NCBI GenBank assembly: GCA_963737745.1
Contig: CAVTTR010000007.1
Location: 558,001 to 622,000, forward strand
Origin: Bog-473 sp963737745
Lineage (GTDB): Bacteria > Actinomycetota > Acidimicrobiia > Acidimicrobiales > RAAP-2
Direction: 5' to 3'
Length of the DNA stretch: 64,000 nt
This document shows positions 44,386 to 52,720 of the stretch, in pieces. The stretch's first letter is position 1. Each line of letters begins with the position of its first letter. The notes beneath the pieces were generated by a model. The model searched no databases. It was not told the DNA's origin and was given only the letters and a program-made list of their open reading frames with translations. Both the position numbers and the translations under genes were made by a program.

Positions 44386-46081
44386 CTAATGACCCAGAAA
44401 GAGAAGCGTGGCGCGATTGGCGAACTCGACCAGAGGCTGCGGCACGATCCCGAAGACCACGGTGATGGCCAGGCACACGCCAATGGCCACGGACGTCAGC
44501 ACCGGGACCCTCACCACCGACGGGGTCTCTTCTCCGGACGACGCCGGGGACTCATCCGCCAAGAGGAGCTCGTCGTTCAAGGTCGTGACGGTGACCGACA
44601 CGCCCTCGGGGCTGGCCCACGCAGTGGGGGCGCCACCGTCGGGCCGCGCGGGCAGCGTGTCCGCCGCGGCACGCCCACCTTCGCTCGGCCCGGCCGACAC
44701 ATACATGAGCACCGCCACTCGTAGATAGAAGAAGGCGGCGATGGCCGCTGTCACCATGGCGATGACGGCCAACGGGACGGCCCCACCCGACACGGTCGCG
44801 AGAACGACCTGCAACTTGGCCCACAGACCCGTCGTGAACGGGACCCCAGCCTGCGCCAGCAGAAGGACGGCGAACACGAAGGCCAAGTAGGGCTGACGTT
44901 GCGCCAGGCCCCGGTAACGGGTGAGATCGTGATCGCTGTCCCCCGTGCGGCCGAGGACGGTCACAATGGCGAAGCTGCCGACCGTCATGAACGAGTAGGC
45001 AACCAGGTAGTAGAGCGAGGAGCTCACGCCCCGGGAGGTGGCCGACTCCACGCCGAGCAGAATGAAACCAGCGTGGTTGATCGACGAATATGCAAGCATG
45101 CGCTTGACGTCGCGTTGGCGCAAGGCGACGACCGATCCGACCACCAATGAGAGCACGGCCAGCCCGTAGATGATCGGCTTCCAATCGGCGGAGATGACAC
45201 CCAAAGAGGAATACGAGCACGCGGAGCATGGCGGCGAATGCGCCGAGCTTCGCCACTGCGGCCATGAACCCCGTCACCGGGGTGGGAGCGCCCTCGTAGA
45301 CGTCGGGCGTCCACATGTGGAACGGCACCGCCGCCACCTTGAAGGCGAAACCCACCAGCATGAGGCCCAATCCGGCCAGGAGGAGACCATTGGTCAGCAC
45401 GACGTTCTTGGACAAGAAGTCGGCGATCTGGGTCAAGTTGGTGGAACCGGTGGCGCCGTAGGTAAGTGCAATGCCGTAGATGAAGATGGCCGAGGAGAAG
45501 CCGCCGAGGATGAAGTACTTGAGCGCCGCCTCACCCGAGGTGGCGAGGTGGTGGTTGAGCGCCGTGAGCACATAGAGGGCGATGGAGAGGATCTCCAGAC
45601 CCAAAAAGACGATGATCAGGTCGTTGGCCGAGCCCATCAACATGGCGCCCGAAGCCGAGACCAGAGCCAGGACATGGAATTCCGCTCCGGTGATGCCCTC
45701 ACGGGAGAGATAGCCATCGGCGATCAACGCCGTGAGGAGCATGGTGGCCGACACCACCATGGCAATGAGCGCGCTGAAGCCATCCATCACGACGGCATGG
45801 GCGATGTAGGTGTGCGCCCCATGGGCCCGCACATCGGACCACTGCCATATGGAGATGCCGAACGCACCGCCGGAAATGATCACGCTGCCGATGGTGCTGA
45901 TCCGCACCCGCAGGTCGCGGCTGACCAATGAGGCCACGGCGAGCAGAACGACCGCTCCGCCGATCATGATGAGCGGCGGCAGAATCGTCAGGTAGCGAAT
46001 GGGCGGGATTGGAATCTTGTTGGCGTTGGCCGACGCCGACGCGGATGCAGAAGCGGTCGAGGCGAGCAGCGCGTTGATCAT
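44386..46081 (-). pseudogene. nuoN: NADH-quinone oxidoreductase subunit N, one frame change
   Basis: This antiporter-like proton-pumping subunit is about 564 residues when read across one frame change. The first frame runs to LRVLVFLF (about 45205) and the second continues GVISADWKPIIYGLAVLSL. The coding strand reads CTCTTTGGG; removing one T joins them as VFLLGVISADW, and the span is 3n+1. Helix motifs of NuoN are complete on both sides (KYFILGGFSSAIFIYG, KRMLAYSSINHAGFI). It is the last gene of the nuo operon. The N-terminus has a run of Ala-Ser pairs. An error in a homopolymer is likely. Confidence 0.88.
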
Positions 46082-47634
46082 GGTCGGCTCCCGAGCGCCG
46101 CGGTCCCCTTGGTGTCCACCGAGGGCTGGAAATGGCCGGTGGCCTTCTCGACATGGGCCACGAGTTGGGTCACCGACGGATTAATGCGATCGAGGACGGG
46201 CTTGGGATACACGCCCAGGACCACGATGAGGATGATGAGGGGGGCCACCACCAGGCGCTCGAGCCACGAGAGGTCACGCGTCGTTTCGTCCTCGGGCTTG
46301 GGCACGCCGTGAAAGACCTGCTGGTAGGCCCACAAGAGGTAGATGGCGGCCACGATGACGCCGACGACCGCCACCACCGCCCACCAGCGATGGGTGAGGA
46401 ACGTTCCGGCCAGGATCAGGAATTCGCTGACGAACCCGTTCAGTCCGGGCACGCCGATGGACGCCATCATGAAGACGGTGAACACCGCCGCCATCACCGG
46501 CGCCACCTTCTGCAGTCCCCGCAACTCGGTCGTCTGCCAGGTTCCTCGTCGCTCGTAGATGAAGCCGATCACGATGAAAAGGCCCGCCGTGATGAGGCCG
46601 TGATTGACCATGAGCAGTACGGCTCCCGACAAGCCCTGTGTGCTCAGGGCGAACGTCCCCAGCGCGATAAACCCGATCTGGGCCAATGACGAGTAGGCCA
46701 CCAGACGCTTCATGTCGCGCTGGGCACAGGCCACGATGGCGCCGTAGATGATGCCGATGACAGCCAACGTGAGGAGAAGCGGGGCCAACGTCCTCGTTGC
46801 ATGGGGGAAGAGCGTGAGATCGAAGCGGATGATCCCGTAGGTTCCCAGCTTGGCCAGAATCCCCGAAAGAACGACGGAACCTCCGGCCGGGGCCTCGGTA
46901 TAGGCGTCGGGAGACCACGTGTGAAAAGGGAAGAGCGGTGCCTTGACCGCAAAGGCCGACGTGAAGGCCAAGAAGAGGAGGATCTCCGTCGAGGACGAGA
47001 GGTGGGTGTGCTCCAGCGCTGGTAGCGAGAAGGTCAGGACCCCGGTCTGGGACTGGTGGATGAAAGCCAAGGCGAGAATTCCCACCAACAAGAAGGCGGA
47101 GCCCAGGAACGTATAGAGGAAGAACTTGACGGCGGCGTAGGCCCGCCGGTCGTGACCCCAGCCGGCGATGATGAAGTAGGAGGGGACGAGCGTCAGCTCG
47201 AAGAAGAGGAAGAAGACGATGAGGTCGAGGGAGAGGAAACTCCCCATGATGGCCGCTTCCAGGAGGAGCATCCATACGGCGAAGAGCCGACTCTTTTCTT
47301 TGTCCCGCCCCATGATGAGCACGAGCGGAAAGAGCACGGCGGTCAGGAGGACCAAGAAGATCGAGATCCCGTCGACGCCCAAGTACCAGCGCACACCCAA
47401 TGCGGCCCCGGTGTAGGTATGGCTGGAGACAAGCTGGAAGCCCCCGAAATGCTCGCGCATGGTGATGAGGGCGATGACCGCGATGACCAGTGTGGCGAGT
47501 GAGACCCCAAGGGCCAGCGTTTCAACCATGTCCTTGTGGAGCCGGCGTGTCAGACCGGGCACGGCCAGGGTGACCGCGCCCAGCGCGGGCAGAAGGATCA
47601 ACAACGTCAGGAACGGGACGGTGTGGTGACTCAT
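46078..47634 (-). CDS. nuoM: NADH-quinone oxidoreductase subunit M
   Basis: The product is 518 residues from ATG 47634, overlapping the nuoL stop by ATGA; an ATG three codons earlier is in frame. It is one of the three antiporter-like membrane subunits that pump protons in complex I. Conserved segments include FFLFFELTLVPSYFIIAGWG (with the essential Glu) and HTWSPDAYTEAPAGGSVVLSG, and KRLVAYSSLAQIGFI carries a Lys of the proton path. Confidence 0.95.
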   Translation of the reverse strand: MSHHTVPFLTLLILLPALGAVTLAVPGLTRRLHKDMVETLALGVSLATLVIAVIALITMREHFGGFQLVSSHTYTGAALGVRWYLGVDGISIFLVLLTAVLFPLVLIMGRDKEKSRLFAVWMLLLEAAIMGSFLSLDLIVFFLFFELTLVPSYFIIAGWGHDRRAYAAVKFFLYTFLGSAFLLVGILALAFIHQSQTGVLTFSLPALEHTHLSSSTEILLFLAFTSAFAVKAPLFPFHTWSPDAYTEAPAGGSVVLSGILAKLGTYGIIRFDLTLFPHATRTLAPLLLTLAVIGIIYGAIVACAQRDMKRLVAYSSLAQIGFIALGTFALSTQGLSGAVLLMVNHGLITAGLFIVIGFIYERRGTWQTTELRGLQKVAPVMAAVFTVFMMASIGVPGLNGFVSEFLILAGTFLTHRWWAVVAVVGVIVAAIYLLWAYQQVFHGVPKPEDETTRDLSWLERLVVAPLIILIVVLGVYPKPVLDRINPSVTQLVAHVEKATGHFQPSVDTKGTAALGSRP

Positions 47635-49547
47635 GACCACCATGTCCGACTGACGAGGAAGACGATGAGGGCGGCCATGCCCAGCGCTATGCCCAGGGCA
47701 TAGTTGCGCACGTAACCACTCTGGAGTTTGCGGGTGGCGGAGCCGGTCGAGCGGACCAGGTTCGCCGTACCGTTGACGGCACCGTCGATGATACGGGCGT
47801 CAACCACCCAGGCCAAGAAGTGGGCCAGCTTCTGGCTCGGACGTCCGATGATGGCGTCATAGAAATCGTCCCAGTACCAGACACGTTGCAAGAACTGCGG
47901 CTCGAGTGCGGGCTTGTCCACCCGCGTGCCGCGCCACAGGGCGTAGCCGACAATGAGGCCGATGACTGCTGCCGCTGTATCGGTGAGCGCCAGCGCCCAT
48001 TCGGCGCCGGAATGGAGATGGTCGTTGAGCAGGCTGCCCGAGAAGACCGGTGCCAGCCAGCCCTCGAACGAGTCATGGTGGATCCAGGGCAGATCCAACA
48101 GGCCGCCGAGGAAGGCGGCTACGGCCAGGATCACCAGTGGCAACCGCATGACCCAGGGGGACTCGTGCGGCGTGTGGAGTGGCGGCTCCCCGTGCGGGCC
48201 GACCTTGTCCCAGCGAGGTTCACCGCCGAAGGCGAGCACCTCCAGACGCGTCATGTAATACGCCGTGAGGACGGCGGTGAGGAGACCGAGGGCCCACAAC
48301 GGCTTGTAGCGGGCGAACACGTTGTCCAACACGTCGCCCTTGGACCAGAACCCGGCCAGGGGGGGGATGCCGGCAATGGCCAGCCAGCCCACGGTGAAGG
48401 TGACCGTCGTCCACTTCATCACCTTGCGCAGGGCACCCATGCGCTTGAGGTTCTGCTCGCCGTCGAGCCCGTGGATGGCCGAACCGGCGGCCAGGAAGAG
48501 CAGGCCCTTGAAGAAGGCGTGGGCCACCATGAGGAAGATGGCGGCTACGTAGGCGCCCGAGCCGACGGCGAGAACCATGTAACCGATCTGCGACACGGTG
48601 GAAAAGGCCAGAACCTTCTTGATGTCCTGTTGGGCACAGGCGATGGTCGCCGCCACGAAAGCCGTCACCCCGCCCACGATGGCAATCACCTCGGTGCCCG
48701 AATGCGAGAGCGCAAGCACATGGTTCATCCGGCACAGCAGGTACACCCCGGCCGTCACCATGGTGGCGGCGTGGATGAGAGCGGAGACCGGGGTGGGGCC
48801 TTCCATGGCATCGGGCAACCAGTTGAACAACGGAATCTGGGCCGACTTTCCGGTGGCGGCGAGGAACAGCAGCAACACGACCGCGGTCGCCGTGCCGCCC
48901 CCCAGGTGGTGCAGCTGCCCGAAGATTCCGCCCCCTGGGCCGCCGCTGTACTCGATGGTCCCTGTCTTCTCGAAGACCAAGAAGATGGCCAGCAGGAAGC
49001 CGGTGTCGCCGATGCGGTTGTAGATGAAGGCCTTCTTGCCGGCTGAGGCGGCCGAGTCCCGTTGGAACCAGAACGAGACGAGCCAGTACGAGCAGACGCC
49101 CACGCCTTCCCACCCGACGAAGGTCAGCAACAGGTTGTTGGAGAGCACGAGCACGAGCATGGAGAAAACGAAGAGGTTCAGGTAGATGAAGAACTTCGGG
49201 TAGTCGGGGTCGCCCTTCATGTACCCGATCGAATAGAGGTGGATCAGCGCGCTCACACCGGTGATGAACATGCACATGGTCACCGAAAGCGGATCCACCA
49301 ATATGCCGACAGGAACATGCAGTCCCCCGACGCTGAACCAGGTGAAGTAGTTGTGCACGAACTCCCGATGCGCATCGGGCAGGTTGAGCATCCCGCCCAA
49401 TACGAAGCAGGCCACGACGAAGGCGGCACCGACGGCGACGGTGGCGAGCCATCCCGCCAGGGGGTCACCGATGCGCCTCCCGGCCGCGACCAGCACCACA
49501 AAGCCGGCGAGCGGCAGCAGCGGCATGAGGTAAGCAACGTGGAGCAC
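47631..49547 (-). CDS. nuoL: NADH-quinone oxidoreductase subunit L
   Basis: The product is 638 residues from GTG 49547. It is the distal proton-pumping subunit with the long lateral helix near the C-terminus. Motifs NLLLTFVGWEGVGVCSYWLV, NWLPDAMEGPTPVSALIHAATMV and KKVLAFSTVSQIGYM are all present. It starts eight bases after nuoK. Length is normal. Confidence 0.95.
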   Translation of the reverse strand: MLHVAYLMPLLPLAGFVVLVAAGRRIGDPLAGWLATVAVGAAFVVACFVLGGMLNLPDAHREFVHNYFTWFSVGGLHVPVGILVDPLSVTMCMFITGVSALIHLYSIGYMKGDPDYPKFFIYLNLFVFSMLVLVLSNNLLLTFVGWEGVGVCSYWLVSFWFQRDSAASAGKKAFIYNRIGDTGFLLAIFLVFEKTGTIEYSGGPGGGIFGQLHHLGGGTATAVVLLLFLAATGKSAQIPLFNWLPDAMEGPTPVSALIHAATMVTAGVYLLCRMNHVLALSHSGTEVIAIVGGVTAFVAATIACAQQDIKKVLAFSTVSQIGYMVLAVGSGAYVAAIFLMVAHAFFKGLLFLAAGSAIHGLDGEQNLKRMGALRKVMKWTTVTFTVGWLAIAGIPPLAGFWSKGDVLDNVFARYKPLWALGLLTAVLTAYYMTRLEVLAFGGEPRWDKVGPHGEPPLHTPHESPWVMRLPLVILAVAAFLGGLLDLPWIHHDSFEGWLAPVFSGSLLNDHLHSGAEWALALTDTAAAVIGLIVGYALWRGTRVDKPALEPQFLQRVWYWDDFYDAIIGRPSQKLAHFLAWVVDARIIDGAVNGTANLVRSTGSATRKLQSGYVRNYALGIALGMAALIVFLVSRTWWS

Positions 49548-49555
49548 GGTTCAGG

Positions 49556-49861
49556 TCAGCCCTTCAACGAATGGAGTTCATCGGCCACGGTGGTTGACCG
49601 GCGCCGGAAGTTGGTGACCACGATCCCCAGGCCGACCACGACTTCGGCCGCCGCCACCACGAGGACGAAGAAGACGAGGGCCTGTCCCCCGATGTCATTG
49701 AGCACCCGGGCGAACGTGACGAAGGTCAGGTTGGCCGCATTGAGCATCAACTCAATGCACATGAACATGATCAACACGTTGCGGCGAACCAAGAGTCCGA
49801 TGGCGCCGATCGCGAAGAGCAGCGCGGCGAGCCCGAGGTACCACCCGGCGGACAAGCTCAT
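49556..49861 (-). CDS. nuoK: NADH-quinone oxidoreductase subunit K
   Basis: The 101-residue protein has three membrane helices carrying the conserved Glu residues of the membrane arm (MFMCIELMLNAANL and AAAEVVVGLG). The ATG overlaps the nuoJ stop (ATGA), so translation is coupled. Size and order are standard. Confidence 0.95.
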   Translation of the reverse strand: MSLSAGWYLGLAALLFAIGAIGLLVRRNVLIMFMCIELMLNAANLTFVTFARVLNDIGGQALVFFVLVVAAAEVVVGLGIVVTNFRRRSTTVADELHSLKG

Positions 49862-50592
49862 GAAGACACCCCCTCGATTGACTCGGATTGGCTTGCTTGG
49901 TCTCGGGGCGGAATCACCGATCCGTCCGCCATCGGCACGTCGGCCCCACTCGATCCGTCGGGCCCACCCACCGCACCTGCGTCGATCCTGCCGGCCAGCT
50001 CGGACTCGGACGCCGACGGGCGACGGGCCAGAACAACCGCGCCGACGACGGCGATGACCAGAAGGGCCGCCGTTGCCTCGAAGGCGAAGAGGTACGTCGT
50101 GAAGAGCTGCTTGCCCAACTGGGCCACTTCTCCGGACGGGGCGCCGGCACTCTTGGTGACCGGACCCTGGATCGGTCCGACCACGTGGTGCGCCCCGGTA
50201 ACCCAGTGCGACGTGGCCAGCATGGCGATGATCCCGGCCAAGGTGATCCCGAGCATGAGAAAGGCCAACGGACGTTGACCCGACAGTGGCTCGGTCTCGA
50301 CGTCTTCGCGCCGGTCAACCCCGAGGAACATGATGACGAAGAGGAAGAGCACGACGATCGCTCCGGCGTAGACGATGATCTGCACCGCCGCGAGAAAGTC
50401 GGCCTCTTGCTCAATGAAGAGCACCGCCACCCCGAACAACGTCATGACCAAGCTCAGCGCAGCGTGCACCGGGTTACGAGAGGTGACGACACCAACCGCC
50501 CCCACCAAAATGACGGCGGCGCTGGCGGCAAAGACCAAGATGTCCGGCCAAGTGGGGCGCGTCGAAGCAACGACGAGGGAGAGGTGCAGCAT
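49858..50592 (-). CDS. nuoJ: NADH-quinone oxidoreductase subunit J
   Basis: The 244-residue protein has five membrane helices (VQIIVYAGAIVVLFLFVIMFLG is the signature third helix) and a soluble C-terminal tail of about 60 residues rich in Gly, Ser and Asp, longer than in enterobacteria but common in actinobacteria. It starts one base inside the nuoI stop (TGATG). Confidence 0.93.
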   Translation of the reverse strand: MLHLSLVVASTRPTWPDILVFAASAAVILVGAVGVVTSRNPVHAALSLVMTLFGVAVLFIEQEADFLAAVQIIVYAGAIVVLFLFVIMFLGVDRREDVETEPLSGQRPLAFLMLGITLAGIIAMLATSHWVTGAHHVVGPIQGPVTKSAGAPSGEVAQLGKQLFTTYLFAFEATAALLVIAVVGAVVLARRPSASESELAGRIDAGAVGGPDGSSGADVPMADGSVIPPRDQASQSESIEGVSS

Positions 50593-51428
50593 CAGGACTT
50601 GCCTTCGGCTTTCGCCGCCTTACGTGCCGCGCGCAGCTCGGTCATCCGCACGCGCATAGCTTCCATCTTCTTCTTGTTCTTCTCGGCGCCGATCTTGGCC
50701 CGCCACACCCGACCTTGCATGCCCCGGTGCGCCAGCGGAATGTCCTCGGCCAGGAGATGAGCCTCCATGACTTCGCGCAGGGGCTTGGATCCCGTCAGCT
50801 CGTCGTTGCGCAGTCCGGATTGCCCGCCTTCGGGCGCACGGGTGCCATAGCCCAGCTCACCCGACCACTGCACCTCGCCCTCGTACGCCGCGCTGCCCGA
50901 CGGCGAGGTGGCGCGCATCCAGCCGGAGGTCATCATGTCGTCGCCCTCGCGCCAGTCCTCCCAGGGGAGCTTCTGGGGCATGCCGCGGTCGTCGACCAGC
51001 AGTTCCTTCTTGGTGTAGATCGCATCGGAGCGATTCGAGAAGGAGAACTCGAAGAGCTTCGACTCGGTGATGGCCTCGGTCGGGCAGGCCTCGACGCACA
51101 TGTCGCAGTGGATGCAACGCAAGTAGTTGATCTCGTAGACGTAGCCGTAGCGTTCCCCGGGCGAGACCGGATGGTCCGGCGGGTTGTCCAGACCGCGCAC
51201 GTAGATGCAGTCAGCCGGGCACACACCGGCGCAGAGCTCGCATCCGATGCATTTCTCCATGCCGTCTTCGTAACGGTTCAGGACGTGGCGGCCGTGCTGG
51301 CGTGGCTGCTTGGGCTTCTTGTCGTCCGGGTACGACGTGGTGACCCTGGGCCGGGTCAGGTGCTGAAAGGTCAGCTTGAACCCACCGAGGAAACTCAGCT
51401 GGTCCTTCACTTCATCGCCGAGGCCCAC
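50592..51428 (-). CDS. nuoI: NADH-quinone oxidoreductase subunit I
   Basis: The 278-residue protein has two 4Fe-4S ferredoxin motifs, CIGCELCAGVCP and CIHCDMCVEACP (clusters N6a and N6b), which carry electrons to N2 in NuoB. The C-terminal 120 residues form a long extension (DDMMTSGWMRATS and a Lys/Arg-rich end) beyond the common bacterial form of about 180. GTG 51428 shares one base with the nuoH stop. Confidence 0.95.
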   Translation of the reverse strand: MGLGDEVKDQLSFLGGFKLTFQHLTRPRVTTSYPDDKKPKQPRQHGRHVLNRYEDGMEKCIGCELCAGVCPADCIYVRGLDNPPDHPVSPGERYGYVYEINYLRCIHCDMCVEACPTEAITESKLFEFSFSNRSDAIYTKKELLVDDRGMPQKLPWEDWREGDDMMTSGWMRATSPSGSAAYEGEVQWSGELGYGTRAPEGGQSGLRNDELTGSKPLREVMEAHLLAEDIPLAHRGMQGRVWRAKIGAEKNKKKMEAMRVRMTELRAARKAAKAEGKS

Positions 51429-52720
51429 TATGCATCAGCTCCTTGGGGCGATGTCGGGCCGCCGCGCGGGCGCAGAGCCGGGGTCACCCGTCGCCCGACC
51501 GAGGGAAGCACCGACTCCTTCTCGGTGCGATCCGATCCAAGATGCGTGGCCCGGATGAGCAGCACGGCGGCCGCCACCACGACCGGCACCATGATCAACC
51601 CAGTCCAGCCCCACGTGACGATCGACGCCACCACGAGAAGCCAAGCCAGGCTCATCGGGATGAGACGCTTCCACCCGAGGTCCATCAACTGGTCGTAGCG
51701 AAGGCGGGGCAGCGCGGCGCGGAACCACACGTAGATGAAGCAAAAGGCCACGGTCTTGAGGACGAACCAGATGATCGGCATATAGATGGTGGCGCCGGCA
51801 ATGGGCGGTATGAGCCCGTTGGGCCCCCCGAAGAAGAGGGTCACCACCACGGCCGACATGGTGATGGTGTTCATGAACTCCGCCAGGTAGAACATGCCGA
51901 AGCGCATGGAGGAGTACTCGGTGTGAAAGCCACCGACCAGCTCGGAATCGGCCTCGGTCAGGTCGAAGGGCGGGCGGGTCAGTTCGGCCGTAATGGCGAT
52001 CATGAAGAAGACGAACGGCACGAAGCCCAACCGGATGAGATTCCAATTCCAAAAGCCGTTCGACTGAGCCGCCACGATGGCCCGGGTGGAGAGCGAGTGG
52101 CTGACCAAGACCACGGTGACCACCGTCATGCCCAAGGCTGCTTCGTACGAAATGACTTGCGCCGAAGCACGCACCGATCCGAGAAGGGGGTACTTCGAGC
52201 CCGATGACCAGCCGGCCAGCATCACGCCGTAGACCGCGATGCCCGACATGGCCAGAACCAGCAGGATCCCGATAGGCGGATCTGCCACTTGGAGCTCGAA
52301 GGTATGGCTGCCGAGCCTGATGATGCCGCCCACCGGAACGACGGCGAAGGTGACGAAGGCCGGCACGGTCGAGAGGTATGGCGCCAGCTTGAAGGTGAAC
52401 GAATCCGACTGGGCCGGGATCAAGTCTTCCTTGAAGATCAGCTTGGTGCCGTCGGCCAGGGTCTGGAGGAGTCCCCATGGTCCAGCGCGGTTCGGGCCGA
52501 TGCGGCTCTGCATGTCCGAAATCACCTTGCGCTCGAACCAGATCATCATGGCCGTCGCCGTCAGGAGGACGAGGAAGGCGGCCAACACTCTGATGACGAG
52601 TATGAGGAGGTCGCCCCAGTGCAGTCCGTTGAAAAAGAGTGGATCACCCAGGCCCTGGTTGGGCGTGTTCTTGAGATTCGTGCTCAGCACGCTTCCGATC
52701 ATCCCGATCATCCCGATCAC
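51428..52720 (-). CDS. nuoH: NADH-quinone oxidoreductase subunit H
   Basis: The 430-residue membrane subunit forms the quinone-chamber base. It has eight helices, with conserved WFERKVISDMQSRIGPNRAGP, ELTRPPFDLTEADSELVGGF and EYSSMRFGMFYLAEF. It opens with MIGMIGMIG, a small in-frame repeat of ATC-GGG-ATG, so the true start could be any of several codons. It overlaps nuoG by four bases. Confidence 0.95.
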   Translation of the reverse strand: MIGMIGMIGSVLSTNLKNTPNQGLGDPLFFNGLHWGDLLILVIRVLAAFLVLLTATAMMIWFERKVISDMQSRIGPNRAGPWGLLQTLADGTKLIFKEDLIPAQSDSFTFKLAPYLSTVPAFVTFAVVPVGGIIRLGSHTFELQVADPPIGILLVLAMSGIAVYGVMLAGWSSGSKYPLLGSVRASAQVISYEAALGMTVVTVVLVSHSLSTRAIVAAQSNGFWNWNLIRLGFVPFVFFMIAITAELTRPPFDLTEADSELVGGFHTEYSSMRFGMFYLAEFMNTITMSAVVVTLFFGGPNGLIPPIAGATIYMPIIWFVLKTVAFCFIYVWFRAALPRLRYDQLMDLGWKRLIPMSLAWLLVVASIVTWGWTGLIMVPVVVAAAVLLIRATHLGSDRTEKESVLPSVGRRVTPALRPRGGPTSPQGADA